Shown here piece by piece: positions 1 through 8,312 of a stretch of 30,080 nt of DNA (position 1 is its first letter; every line of letters begins with the position of its first letter). The stretch covers positions 1 through 30,080 of the forward strand of contig CAZURV010000022.1 in assembly GCA_964623515.1 (NCBI GenBank). The letters run 5' to 3'. This DNA comes from RUG714 sp964623515 (lineage in GTDB: Bacteria > Bacillota > Clostridia > Oscillospirales > Acutalibacteraceae). The notes beneath the pieces were generated by a model, which ran no database searches, had not been told where the DNA came from, and was given only the letters and a program-made list of their open reading frames with translations. The position numbers were made by a program, and so were the translations under genes.

Positions 1-93
1 TTTACTTTTAGGTTTAAGCCAAATAGGGAGAAAAAGCCTGAAATGATGCCTTTTTATCCTTATTCTGCTTAAGCCATATGCGCAAAAAGTAAA

Positions 94-111
94 TCGCACA
101 TTTATGTGCGA
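94..111. repeat. Short inverted repeat (hairpin) in the left intergenic region
   Basis: TCGCACA and TGTGCGA flank a 4-base TTTA loop, a perfect 7-bp stem. There is no T-run immediately after it, so it is not a clean terminator. It may be a protein binding site or a weak transcript-end structure of a gene beyond the left edge. Confidence 0.4.
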
Positions 112-158
112 AACATTACTTCTTGTTTGAAATTTGTGAAAAATTGATTTTTAATCTG

Positions 159-175
159 CGTTAAACGTTTTAACG
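159..175. promoter_or_regulatory. Operator-like palindrome upstream of the two-component promoter
   Basis: CGTTAAA and TTTAACG form a perfect 7-bp inverted repeat around a central CGT. A central CG flanked by TTAAA/TTTAA resembles LacI/GalR-family operators, but no such regulator lies in this window. It ends about 40 bases before the -35 box at 216. The assignment as an operator is inference from shape only. Confidence 0.35.
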
Positions 176-215
176 GGTCAAGGGAACGCCTTTAATGAAT
201 AAAACAGTAGTTTTA

Positions 216-244
216 TTGATAAAAAATAAATACTGTGCTATAAT
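216..244 (+). promoter_or_regulatory. Sigma-A promoter with extended -10, for the response regulator operon
   Basis: TTGATA (216-221), a 17-base spacer and TATAAT (239-244), with TG one base before the -10 (extended -10). Transcription would start near 250, leaving an untranslated leader of about 170 bases before the ATG at 422. A second, poorer -10-like match (TACAAT, 388-393) lies near the gene without a good -35. Confidence 0.65.
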
Positions 245-249
245 TTCTG

Positions 250-410
250 TAATCAGATTAGAACCTTCCGGCTCTGCGTTGGCAGGGCGCCCTGTTGAAA
301 ACGATGAAGGACTGTGCATTGTTTGCATGCAGTATATTTTTGACCGATCGTTCATGATCTGTTCATATTTTTTTCATAATATTTGTATACAATAGTGAAA
401 TAGTCCGTAA
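250..410 (+). other. Long 5' leader with stem-forming segments upstream of the response regulator
   Basis: Between the promoter at 216-244 and the ribosome binding site GGAGG at 411-415 lie about 160 bases with no convincing coding sequence. The 12-bp palindrome CAGGGCGCCCTG (283-294) sits between CCTTC (264-268) and GAAGG (306-310), which can pair, giving a nested stem. A second small stem can form from TGCA copies at 315-318 and 324-327. The leader matches no riboswitch class I recognise. Function is unknown; it could be a structured RNA leader or just a long 5' UTR. Confidence 0.35.
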
Positions 411-421
411 GGAGGTAAATT

Positions 422-1114
422 ATGGCTGAAAATAAAATTTTAATTGTGGATGACGATGAAAATATCTGTGAACTTTTAAGGCTCTATTTTGAAAAAGAAG
501 GTTTTCAAACAATTGTTGCAAATAATGGAAGAACGGCGGTCGATATGGCGGCTGACAAGTCTCCTGATATTGTTTTGCTGGATATAATGATGCCGGAGCT
601 TGACGGATGGCAGGTTTGCCGCGAAATCCGCAAATTTTCGGAAATGCCGATCATTATGCTCTCCGCAAAAGGGGAAACGTTTGACAAGGTTCTCGGGCTT
701 GAACTCGGAGCCGATGATTATATTGTTAAACCGTTTGATACAAAAGAAGTGGTGGCGAGGGTAAAAGCCGTTCTCCGGCGCTCTGCGGCAGCTCCGTCTT
801 CTGTTGCGGACAGCGGAATCGTAAAGTATGATAAGTTAACCGTCAACATAACCAATTATGAGCTTTTGGTTGACGGAAAAGCCGTTGATACGCCTCCGAA
901 AGAACTCGAACTGCTGTATTTCCTTGCTTCCAACCCCAACAGGGTATACACACGCGATCAATTGCTGAACGAGGTTTGGGGCTATGATTATTTCGGCAAT
1001 TCCAGAACGGTAGACGTCCATATCAAGCGCCTGCGTGAAAAGCTTGAAGGCGTTTCGGAACACTGGGAACTCCGTACAATCTGGAGTGTCGGCTATAAAT
1101 TTGAAACAAAGTAG
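422..1114 (+). CDS. OmpR/PhoB-family response regulator
   Basis: DNA-binding half of a two-component system, 230 aa, the usual length of the OmpR family. The receiver domain spans about residues 4-118: acidic pocket D10-D12, phosphoacceptor D54 in a LLDIMMPELDG context, conserved S81 and K103 before PF. A winged-helix DNA-binding domain follows (about 130-228), with the typical ending RTVDVHIKRLREKLE...IRTIWSVGYKF pattern. The ATG is set by GGAGG 6 bases upstream. The kinase gene begins 8 bases after its stop, so the pair is co-transcribed. With an HtrA-like protease next, an envelope-stress role like CssRS or the WalRK-YycK arrangement is plausible, but orthology cannot be assigned from sequence reading alone. 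Confidence 0.95.
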   Translation: MAENKILIVDDDENICELLRLYFEKEGFQTIVANNGRTAVDMAADKSPDIVLLDIMMPELDGWQVCREIRKFSEMPIIMLSAKGETFDKVLGLELGADDYIVKPFDTKEVVARVKAVLRRSAAAPSSVADSGIVKYDKLTVNITNYELLVDGKAVDTPPKELELLYFLASNPNRVYTRDQLLNEVWGYDYFGNSRTVDVHIKRLREKLEGVSEHWELRTIWSVGYKFETK

Positions 1115-1122
1115 GATTAGAT

Positions 1123-2562
1123 ATGAAAGGCAAAAAAATAAGTCTTTTCGCAAAATATTTTATAATGATTGCGCTGACTGCCATTATCAGCCTTGTTGTT
1201 TTAGGTTCTGCGTTTACGGCTTTTTTGCTGAATTACTGGATAGGCAATACGCAAAATTCCATGCTTTCAAATTTAACAGGCTTTATTGATGCAAGCGCTT
1301 CCGTTGAATATCCCGAAGAATTTAAGGATGAAGACAGCGCATTTTACAGCATGATTGATATTTTCCGCGAAACTTCGGATACAGATGTGTATATTGCCGA
1401 TTTAAACGGACATATAATTGTTGAGAGTATGCGTAAAGACGCCGGAAACAAAAATCGGTCCGATATTCCCTCCGATGTGGTGGCCGGGCTGAATTTTTCA
1501 AGCCCGACGCAGGACTATACTTCAATGGGGAAATGGCACGGAAGATATAACGGCAAGGTTATTTTTGTGGCAAAACCCGTATTTAAGGGCACACAGCTTT
1601 TTGCTGTTATGCTGTCGGTAAAGCCGCTTAGTGATTTTTTTAATTTTTACAACAAAATTTTCCGTCCTTTTCTCTTTTCGGCTTTGTTTGCACTGATTCT
1701 TTCGGTTGGCATAGCATATTATCTGGTTTACAGAATGTATAAACCGATAAAACAGCTTTCCCGTGCAACAAGAAAAATCGCTTCGGGCGATTATTCGTAT
1801 CGAGTTGATATAGACGAAAATGATGAGTTTGCGGAGCTCGGCGAAGCGTTTAATGATATGGCGAAAGATTTATCCACGCTTGAAAGTTCAAGGAGGCAGT
1901 TTATCGCCAATATTTCTCATGAATTGAAAACACCGATGACTACGATAGGCGGGTTTATAGACGGCATTATGGATGGCACCATTCCTCCCGATCGTCAGCA
2001 GCATTATCTCGGTATTGTTTCCAGCGAGGTAAAACGTCTTTCCAGGCTGGTTATTGCGATGCTGAACCTTTCTAAAATTGAAGCGGGCGAGCTTAAGCTT
2101 GAAAAAAAGCAGGTGGATGTTTCAAAAATGGTGTTTGAAATTCTCCTCTCGTTTGAGCAGATTATCCAAAAAAATGCCATTGAGGTTTTAGGGCTTGAAA
2201 ATTTAAAAAGCATCATAGTGAGTGCCGACAGGGATATGCTTTATCAGGTGTTTTATAATTTGATTGACAATGCGGTTAAATTCACCGATAAGGGCGGTTA
2301 TCTGGCAGTAAACCTGGAAGAAAACGATAATAAATTTGTATTCAGAATCAGAAACAAATGCGAGGGGATTTCGAGCGAGGATTTGAATAATATTTTTGAC
2401 AGATTCTATAAAGTTGACAAGTCTCGTTCCGCGGACGGAAAGGGCTTTGGACTCGGTCTGTATATCGCGAAAAGTATAGTCGAAATGCACGGCGGCCAGA
2501 TTACTGCAATCAGCAGAACAGGTGAAAACTGTGAATTTCTGTTCTGGATTCCTATAGAATAG
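1123..2562 (+). CDS. Membrane sensor histidine kinase (HAMP, HisKA, HATPase)
   Basis: Sensor partner of the preceding regulator, 479 aa. One membrane segment at about 13-37, an extracytoplasmic sensor region of about 140 residues (42-178), a second segment at about 182-204, then a HAMP linker (about 205-256). The dimerisation/phosphoacceptor helix carries H266 in ISHELKTP. The ATP-binding domain shows the N box (N383 in IDNAVKFTD) and the glycine-rich lid GKGFGLGLYIAKSI (about 439-452). The sensor region has no recognisable PAS domain. The ribosome binding site is weak (AGGATT), consistent with translational coupling to the upstream gene. The signal sensed is unknown; the neighbouring protease suggests misfolded envelope proteins. 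Confidence 0.95.
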   Translation: MKGKKISLFAKYFIMIALTAIISLVVLGSAFTAFLLNYWIGNTQNSMLSNLTGFIDASASVEYPEEFKDEDSAFYSMIDIFRETSDTDVYIADLNGHIIVESMRKDAGNKNRSDIPSDVVAGLNFSSPTQDYTSMGKWHGRYNGKVIFVAKPVFKGTQLFAVMLSVKPLSDFFNFYNKIFRPFLFSALFALILSVGIAYYLVYRMYKPIKQLSRATRKIASGDYSYRVDIDENDEFAELGEAFNDMAKDLSTLESSRRQFIANISHELKTPMTTIGGFIDGIMDGTIPPDRQQHYLGIVSSEVKRLSRLVIAMLNLSKIEAGELKLEKKQVDVSKMVFEILLSFEQIIQKNAIEVLGLENLKSIIVSADRDMLYQVFYNLIDNAVKFTDKGGYLAVNLEENDNKFVFRIRNKCEGISSEDLNNIFDRFYKVDKSRSADGKGFGLGLYIAKSIVEMHGGQITAISRTGENCEFLFWIPIE

Positions 2563-2652
2563 ACAAGCTGTTTTTTTATTTTTAATCAGGGCAAAATCCG
2601 CATTGAACCCATTGCGTGGTTTGCGGCTTCCTTTGCCTGCAGAGGAGAAGAT

Positions 2653-3978
2653 ATGGACAAGAATTTCAGTCAAAGCGGCGTTTATCCGCCGTATAACGGG
2701 CAGAATAATCCCGGGCAGGTTTCTCCGCAGTCTGAATTTGCCACAGACAGCGCACAGCACAATTCGGTGCCTGTTCAGCCTTATTATATGAGATATGCCG
2801 TGAATACACAGCCGAAAAAGAAAAAAAATACGGGGCTTATTGTGTTTTTGTGCATTGTTATAGCTGTGCTGGCAATAGGAATGATAAGCCTCGGAGTCCT
2901 GTATTTGAACAATGTGGTGTTTGAATCGTCTGATGACGAAGAGACCATGCAGAGCAGTTATGTTTACGGTGCGGAAGATCAGATTATCACGCCTGAAAAA
3001 GATGACGGCAACAACGATCTTTCAATCCGTTCCGTTGAACCGGGCAGTAAAAAACTTACAGCTTCCCAGATTGTAAAGCAGTCAAAGGATTCCGTGCTCG
3101 GAATCAATGCTTATGAAACCAATGGGGTACTGGAAGGTCAGGCTTCATGCGTGGTTTTGGGTAAGAACAAATCAGGCACAAAAACATATGTTCTGACCTG
3201 TGCGCACGTTATCAACAATGAGGAATGCGTATATTTTGTGGAAGACAGCAACGGCAAGGAGTTTAAGGCGGCTGTAGTGGGCTGTGATGAAAAAACCGAT
3301 CTTGGCGTGCTCAGTGTCAAGGGTGTTGATTTTAAAGCGGCTGAAATCGGCGATTCTTCGGTTCTTCAGGCAGGCGAAACCGTCGTTGCTATGGGGAATC
3401 CCGGAGGTTCGGAGTTTTACGGCAGCGTTACGCAGGGAATTATTTCTGCGGTGAACAGGCCGCTCAGTTTTACCGGCGGCTATACTTCAAAATGCATTCA
3501 GCATGATGCCGCTATTAATCCGGGTAATTCCGGAGGTGCGCTTTTCAATATGTACGGCCAGGTTATCGGCATCAATTCTTCTAAAATTTCCGCAACTACA
3601 TATGAGGGAATGGCGTTTGCAATACCGAGTGAATCCTTTATACAAATCGTAGATGAACTGATCCAAAACGGCAGAGCGGAGCATGCGCGTCTGGGCGTAA
3701 ATTATGTTGTGTCCACTTCGTATGTTTACGATGGTTATAAACAACTCATTATTAACGATATTGATGAAAAAAGCGACTTAAACGGAAAAGCGGAAGTCGG
3801 AGATTATATTATCGGAATAAACGGACAAAGACTTACAAGCCAGTATGAATTGACCGATTTGATTGACAGCCTTCAGCCGGGAGATGAAATTACGCTCAAT
3901 ATGGCGCGCTTGCCGGACGGTAAGGATGGCGAACCCGAAAAGTTTGATGTTACAGTTAAGCTGATAGCTATAGAGTAG
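2653..3978 (+). CDS. Membrane-anchored HtrA/DegP-like serine protease with PDZ domain
   Basis: Envelope quality-control protease, 441 aa. Residues 1-58 are a Gln/Pro/Asn-rich cytoplasmic tail ending in KKKKN. One membrane segment (about 61-85) follows, then an acidic linker. The trypsin-like domain (about 138-340) has the full triad: H185 (TCAHVI), D216 (KTDLGVL) and S293 (NPGNSGGAL). A single PDZ domain occupies about 345-440. The topology (N-in, protease outside) is that of Gram-positive HtrA. AGGAG at 2643-2647 fixes the ATG. It lies 90 bases after the kinase gene with no terminator between, so it probably belongs to the same operon. A terminator follows at 4049. Confidence 0.93.
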   Translation: MDKNFSQSGVYPPYNGQNNPGQVSPQSEFATDSAQHNSVPVQPYYMRYAVNTQPKKKKNTGLIVFLCIVIAVLAIGMISLGVLYLNNVVFESSDDEETMQSSYVYGAEDQIITPEKDDGNNDLSIRSVEPGSKKLTASQIVKQSKDSVLGINAYETNGVLEGQASCVVLGKNKSGTKTYVLTCAHVINNEECVYFVEDSNGKEFKAAVVGCDEKTDLGVLSVKGVDFKAAEIGDSSVLQAGETVVAMGNPGGSEFYGSVTQGIISAVNRPLSFTGGYTSKCIQHDAAINPGNSGGALFNMYGQVIGINSSKISATTYEGMAFAIPSESFIQIVDELIQNGRAEHARLGVNYVVSTSYVYDGYKQLIINDIDEKSDLNGKAEVGDYIIGINGQRLTSQYELTDLIDSLQPGDEITLNMARLPDGKDGEPEKFDVTVKLIAIE

Positions 3979-4048
3979 ATTTGTCTTTTAATCGGGCTGT
4001 TTTGTATGCCGAAAATATGGTTCTTTAATAAAGTAGAATTTTTTAGTT

Positions 4049-4087
4049 CCCCTGTGCATGGGATGCGGTACAGGGGCAATTTTTTAC
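4049..4087 (+). terminator. Intrinsic terminator of the regulator-kinase-protease operon
   Basis: CCCCTGT (4049-4055) pairs with ACAGGGG (4070-4076); inside, GCAT/ATGC extends the stem with a small bulge. A run of six T follows (4079-4084). Good form for a Rho-independent terminator 70 bases after the protease stop. Confidence 0.85.
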
Positions 4088-4330
4088 CGTTAAAATCTTT
4101 TTTGCTAGCGTATAGATAGAAAAATAAAGATAATTTTTGGTTATAATAACGAATAAATTTTTTAATGCTTTTGTTGATTTTGCCGTTGTTATAGTGTATC
4201 ATTATATTGTATAACCGCGGATTCTGTTGCGCCCTTTCGGGCGTAGAGAATTTTCTTTATTTTTATTTTATAATATTTATATTTAGATCGCGCGCGTTAT
4301 TTTATGTGAAAACAAAAGGAGGAATTTGTT
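4088..4330 (+). promoter_or_regulatory. AT-rich upstream region of the repeat surface protein
   Basis: No gene is seen here. It holds a possible promoter (TTGTTA at 4186-4191, TATAAC at 4210-4215, 18-base spacer) and a compact hairpin, CGCCC/GGGCG with TTTC loop (4230-4243). An isolated TATAAT (4269-4274) has no good -35. AAGGAGG at 4316-4322 is the ribosome binding site that selects the TTG start at 4331. The promoter call is tentative; the binding site is strong. Confidence 0.4.
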
Positions 4331-7300
4331 TTGACAAAGTTTAAAAGAATCTTGTCAGTTGTTCTCACCGCAGTCATGCTTTTTGCAGCAGTTCCGTTTA
4401 CGGTAAATGCAGCAGCGTCGCAGTATGCAGAAGCTAAGCTTGCATATGTGAACGGTAGCGATTGTACCGACGAAACAATTGTTAAGGGCGGGGATGTAGT
4501 CGGAATTGATTTCATAATTCACCGCGGAAGTTCGGATCTTTTATCCGCATGGGCAATCGGATTTTCCGTGGATGAAAATCTGACCTACAAAAACACAGTA
4601 TGGGGTACTTTCTGGAAAACATATGGTTCCTGCACAGATAAGGGTACTTATTACCAGCTTGGTTCGGTAACTACCAGTTCGTATGCTCTTGAGGAAGAAA
4701 CCGTTGTTACTGTTTATTTTGACGTTGCTCAAAATGCTTCCGGAGATCTTGCCGTTTCAACGGGAGAAGGTCAGAATTACATAGGCCTTAATGACAACGG
4801 CACTGTAAACAGAACCGACATCAGTGTGAACGGCTGTACGTTCACGGTTGTTCCCGGAGTTGACAAATCGGCTTTGGAAGCAGCGCTCAATAATGCCGCA
4901 ACGAAAGTCCAGGATCAGTACACACCTTCGTCATGGTCACAGCTTGATGCTGCGGTTACTGCCGGAAATCTTGTGTTGGCAGATGATACTGCTTCGCAGA
5001 CAGAAGTAGACAATGCTACCCTGGCAATCAACAATGCTATAGATGCTCTTGTGCTCAGAGCGAATAAAGATGCGCTTCTTTCTGCTTTGAACAATGCCGA
5101 AACCTATATTAGCCAAACTGAAAAATATACGGTTGATTCTTTAAACGCTCTTCAGGCTGTTATAGATGCCGCTGAGATTGTTTATAATGACGCGGATGCT
5201 TCCGAGTCTGCGGTTAGTGAGCAGATTTCAGCATTGACTGCGGCGGTGTCAAACCTTGAACTGAACAAATTTATTGTTCGCTTTATAGATTATAACGGCG
5301 ATTTGCTGGCATCTGTTGAAGTTCCTTATGGCGGAACGGCGGTTGCACCGCAGTCTCCGGAAAGGCCTGCCGATAAAGAGAATACCTATGTATTTACAGG
5401 CTGGGGCGACACGCCTTTGACAAACGTAACATCTTCATTTACGGTTACGGCTCAGTATTCGGCAACTCCTATTGATTATACAGTAACATTCAAAAATTAC
5501 GATGGAACACTGATTTCTTCCGAGACCTATCATTACGGCGATACGGTAACCGTTCCGGAGAATCCTTCAAAACCTGCCGATGAAACATATACCTATGTAT
5601 TTGCAGGCTGGAGTCCTGCAGTGGATACAGTTCAGGGCTCTGTTGATTATACGGCACAGTTCACGCCGGTTTATATTGATTATACTGTAACATTCAAAAA
5701 TTACGACGGAACACAAATATCTTCCGAAACCTATCATTACGGAGATACCGTAAATGCTCCCGAAACTCCCGTAAAATCAGCTGATGAAACTTATACCTAT
5801 GTGTTCACAGGCTGGGGAGATAATTACAGCGCGGTTTGTAACGGAAACGCTGAATATACAGCACAGTTTACCGAAAAATATATTGATTACACAGTTGTAT
5901 TTAAAGATTATGACGGAAGAGAAATTTCATCCGAAACCTATCATTACGGCGATACGGTAACTGTTCCGGCAGATCCGGAAAGAGCGTCTGATAATACCTA
6001 TACCTATCAGTTCTCAGGCTGGTCCGTAGCGGTTGCCAATGTATGTGCGGGAAATGCTGAATACACGGCTCAGTATGACAAAACATATATTGATTACACG
6101 GTTGTATTCAGAAATTATGACGGTACACAGATTTCTTCCGCAGAATATCATTACGGGGATAAAGTTGTTCTCCCCGAGAATCCTGTCAGAGAATCCACTG
6201 CTGAACATACGTATGTTTTCGAAGGATGGAGTCCTGAGGTGAAAGAAACCTGTGAAGGAAACGCAGAATATACTGCGGTATTCACAGAAGGATATGTTGA
6301 TTATACTGTTGTATTTAAAAATTATAACGGAGAAATCATTTCTTCCGAAACCTATCATTACGGAGATACCGTAAATGCTCCCGAAACTCCTGTTAAACCC
6401 GCAGATGAAACTTATACCTATGTGTTCACAGGCTGGGGAGACAATTACAGCGAGATTTGTAAGGGTAATGCGGAATACACGGCGCAGTTCAGTGCAAATT
6501 ATATTGATTACACAGTTGTATTTAAAAATTATGACGGCAGTGTGCTTTCATCCGAAACCTATCATTACGGAGATACTGTAAATGCTCCCGAAACTCCGGT
6601 CAGAGAGGCAGATAATACATATACATACGTATTTGCAGGCTGGGGAGAAGATTACAGCGCGTCCTGTAATGGCAATGCAGAATACACTGCAGAATATTAT
6701 TCCTCTTTTATTAACTATACAGTAACTTTTGTAGATTATAATGATGATGTTATTTCCGTAAAAGAAGATTATCATTACGGTGACAACGTAACTGTACCGG
6801 CAGATCCGGAGAGAGCGGCTGATAATACGTATACTTATCAGTTTGCAGGCTGGACTCCTGAAGTGGATACAGTTAAGGAAACCATTACATATAAGGCAAC
6901 TTATACTTCCGAATATATTAACTACACAATTGTATTTAAAGATTATGACGGCAGAATCATCTCTTCTGCAGAATATCATTACGGTGACGAAATATCGATT
7001 CCGGAAAATCCTGTAAGAGCAAATGATGATATGCATTCATACACATTCAAAGGATGGACTCCGGCTGTTGAAAGCACTTGCGGCGGAAACGCAGAATATA
7101 TGGCTGAATATGACAGTGCATATCTTGCTGCGGATTATACGGAAGTAGAAAAGGCTGTTCAGGCAGCAAATGCTCTTAACGAAAGCGATTATACTTCAGT
7201 TTCCTATGCAAGAGTAACAGATGCTGTTCAAGCAGTTAAAGAAGGATATACGATAGATAAGCAGGCGGAAGTAAACGCAATGGCAAAGGCTATTAACGAC

Positions 7301-7939
7301 GCTATTGCAAAGCTTGTTAATGAGAATGCTTATTCGGCTACTTATGATAAGTGTGCAGCTGTTAATAATGATAATAATATTTATACGGCTGATTCTTACA
7401 GTGCTTTTAAAACGGCCTTTGACGCTTACGGCGCTAAGAAAGATTTCAATACTGCCGAAGCAACGCAGACACAGGTTGATTCTGAAAAAGCTATACTGGA
7501 TGATATTTATGCTTTGCTTGAAGCGTCCACCTTGTCTATTGACGGCGGGCTTGGGTTTGAGCTTTCCGGCAGTGCAATTGTAACAAATTCCAATACGTCG
7601 GCTTCAACAACACAATTGGTTGCAAATGATGGCGGCGCCGGGGTTTCCACGCTCAGATTTATTGATGAAAACGGTGCTGTAATCGCGAACGACAAGCAAA
7701 CAATCGGCACAGGATGCAAAGTTCAGCTTATTCAAGGGGGAGAAGTTATACTTTCTTACGATATAGTTGTTTACGGCGACATTAACGGGGACGGGCAGGT
7801 ATCCATTACCGATATTATGCTTGCCAGAAAAATGGCGACATCCGCCGATGGATTTACTGCTTTGCAGATAGCAGCTGCTTCCTGTGGAACAGGAGCAGTG
7901 ACAGCAGACGGCGTGATAGATATTGCTAAGAAAATATAG
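4331..7939 (+). CDS. Large secreted repeat protein with beta-grasp-type repeats and a dockerin-like C terminus
   Basis: 1202 aa, TTG start 8 bases after AAGGAGG. A signal peptide spans about 1-28 (KFKR, hydrophobic core, NAAA). Residues about 30-175 look like a cohesin-fold beta module (inferred). Two FIVAR-like helical repeats follow (about 178-313). Residues 314-931 are nine tandem units resembling the InlB B-repeat/Listeria-Bacteroides repeat family, with hallmark YDG, YHYGD, P..P, TYVFAGW and NAEYTAQF elements. Two more FIVAR-like units occupy about 932-1070. The C terminus has one good dockerin calcium loop (GDINGDGQVSITDIML, about 1147-1162) and a second, degenerate half. There is no LPXTG motif. 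It is probably a surface adhesin or scaffold component, and no enzymatic domain is seen. The ligand is unknown. Confidence 0.9.
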   Translation: MTKFKRILSVVLTAVMLFAAVPFTVNAAASQYAEAKLAYVNGSDCTDETIVKGGDVVGIDFIIHRGSSDLLSAWAIGFSVDENLTYKNTVWGTFWKTYGSCTDKGTYYQLGSVTTSSYALEEETVVTVYFDVAQNASGDLAVSTGEGQNYIGLNDNGTVNRTDISVNGCTFTVVPGVDKSALEAALNNAATKVQDQYTPSSWSQLDAAVTAGNLVLADDTASQTEVDNATLAINNAIDALVLRANKDALLSALNNAETYISQTEKYTVDSLNALQAVIDAAEIVYNDADASESAVSEQISALTAAVSNLELNKFIVRFIDYNGDLLASVEVPYGGTAVAPQSPERPADKENTYVFTGWGDTPLTNVTSSFTVTAQYSATPIDYTVTFKNYDGTLISSETYHYGDTVTVPENPSKPADETYTYVFAGWSPAVDTVQGSVDYTAQFTPVYIDYTVTFKNYDGTQISSETYHYGDTVNAPETPVKSADETYTYVFTGWGDNYSAVCNGNAEYTAQFTEKYIDYTVVFKDYDGREISSETYHYGDTVTVPADPERASDNTYTYQFSGWSVAVANVCAGNAEYTAQYDKTYIDYTVVFRNYDGTQISSAEYHYGDKVVLPENPVRESTAEHTYVFEGWSPEVKETCEGNAEYTAVFTEGYVDYTVVFKNYNGEIISSETYHYGDTVNAPETPVKPADETYTYVFTGWGDNYSEICKGNAEYTAQFSANYIDYTVVFKNYDGSVLSSETYHYGDTVNAPETPVREADNTYTYVFAGWGEDYSASCNGNAEYTAEYYSSFINYTVTFVDYNDDVISVKEDYHYGDNVTVPADPERAADNTYTYQFAGWTPEVDTVKETITYKATYTSEYINYTIVFKDYDGRIISSAEYHYGDEISIPENPVRANDDMHSYTFKGWTPAVESTCGGNAEYMAEYDSAYLAADYTEVEKAVQAANALNESDYTSVSYARVTDAVQAVKEGYTIDKQAEVNAMAKAINDAIAKLVNENAYSATYDKCAAVNNDNNIYTADSYSAFKTAFDAYGAKKDFNTAEATQTQVDSEKAILDDIYALLEASTLSIDGGLGFELSGSAIVTNSNTSASTTQLVANDGGAGVSTLRFIDENGAVIANDKQTIGTGCKVQLIQGGEVILSYDIVVYGDINGDGQVSITDIMLARKMATSADGFTALQIAAASCGTGAVTADGVIDIAKKI
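5270..7123 (+). repeat. Nine tandem ~207-bp in-frame repeats inside the surface protein gene
   Basis: Units start at 5270 (divergent), 5471, 5675, 5882, 6089, 6296, 6503, 6710 and 6917. The first two encode 67-68 residues, the rest 69 each. The units at 5675 and 6296, exactly three units apart, share perfect 50-base (5720-5769 with 6341-6390) and 38-base (5783-5820 with 6404-6441) blocks, far closer than to most other units. This indicates recent intragenic duplication or gene conversion. Confidence 0.92.
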
Positions 7940-7964
7940 TTTGGCAAATCATTACAAGGAAACG

Positions 7965-7995
7965 AAAGCTGCTTCTTGAGAAGCAGCTTTTGATT
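7965..7995 (+). terminator. Terminator after the repeat surface protein
   Basis: AAAGCTGCTT (7965-7974) and AAGCAGCTTT (7981-7990) form a 10-bp stem with a 6-base loop. The stem ends in TTTT and is followed by GATTTT, a modest T-tail. It lies 25 bases after the stop codon. Confidence 0.75.
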
Positions 7996-8051
7996 TTAAA
8001 AATTGTTAAAGTAATGAGGTTGTTTTCCCGGACAGTTTTATTTTTGCCCGG

Positions 8052-8072
8052 TTAAAAAATTCTATTTTTTAA
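8052..8072. repeat. AT-rich perfect inverted repeat overlapping a stop codon
   Basis: TTAAAAAAT and ATTTTTTAA flank TCT, a 9-bp stem. It includes the minus-strand stop codon of the 63-aa gene. It may act as a weak terminator on the minus strand, although an all-AT stem is not a typical intrinsic terminator. Confidence 0.4.
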
Positions 8073-8253
8073 AAGTTAGGTCTTCATATATGCTTTTCAG
8101 ATGAGCCGGTTCAGCCTTGTTTTCAATGAGAATTTTAAGCAAATCAGCGGCGGAGATTTTATTCTCGTCAACCAGTTGATGTTCGCTTCTTGTATTTGTA
8201 CATATGTTGACGTATGTTTTTCCTTGTTTTGTTCTTTTAATACAATATTTCAT
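8062..8253 (-). CDS. Small hypothetical protein, 63 aa
   Basis: I do not recognise this protein. The start at 8253 is fixed by GGGAGG six bases upstream on the minus strand (rather than further upstream at 8289), giving a lysine-rich 63-aa product beginning MKYCIKRTKQGKTYV. The C-terminal half is predicted helical (SAADLLKILIENKAEPAHLKSIYEDL); there is no signal peptide or membrane segment. Two early cysteines (C4, C18) do not form a metal-binding pair. The gene has its own consensus promoter with operator-like symmetry (8327-8354), which argues that it is real. It is divergent from the GNAT gene. Its stop codon lies inside an AT-rich perfect inverted repeat (8052-8072) that could aid transcript ending. 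Confidence 0.75.
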   Translation of the reverse strand: MKYCIKRTKQGKTYVNICTNTRSEHQLVDENKISAADLLKILIENKAEPAHLKSIYEDLTFKK

Positions 8254-8312
8254 TGTTTTCCTCCCTATCAGTGTCATTAAATCACCCATACGACTTTTAT
8301 ATGTGTGTTTTT

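Noticed and set aside
2..46. Possible tail of an upstream gene (14 codons then TGA) at the left edge
   Set aside because: Too short to judge and no family-like pattern; it could be chance.
195..395. A 66-codon plus-strand reading frame before the response regulator
   Set aside because: It starts before the promoter -10 it overlaps, has no ribosome binding site and no protein-like pattern; the region reads better as promoter plus leader.
6014..7036. Long minus-strand reading frames inside the repeat surface protein
   Set aside because: They repeat in register with the 207-base units and are antisense shadows of the repeats, without ribosome binding sites.
5270..7123. CRISPR or satellite array
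   Set aside because: The units are contiguous, in frame and protein-coding, with no spacers.
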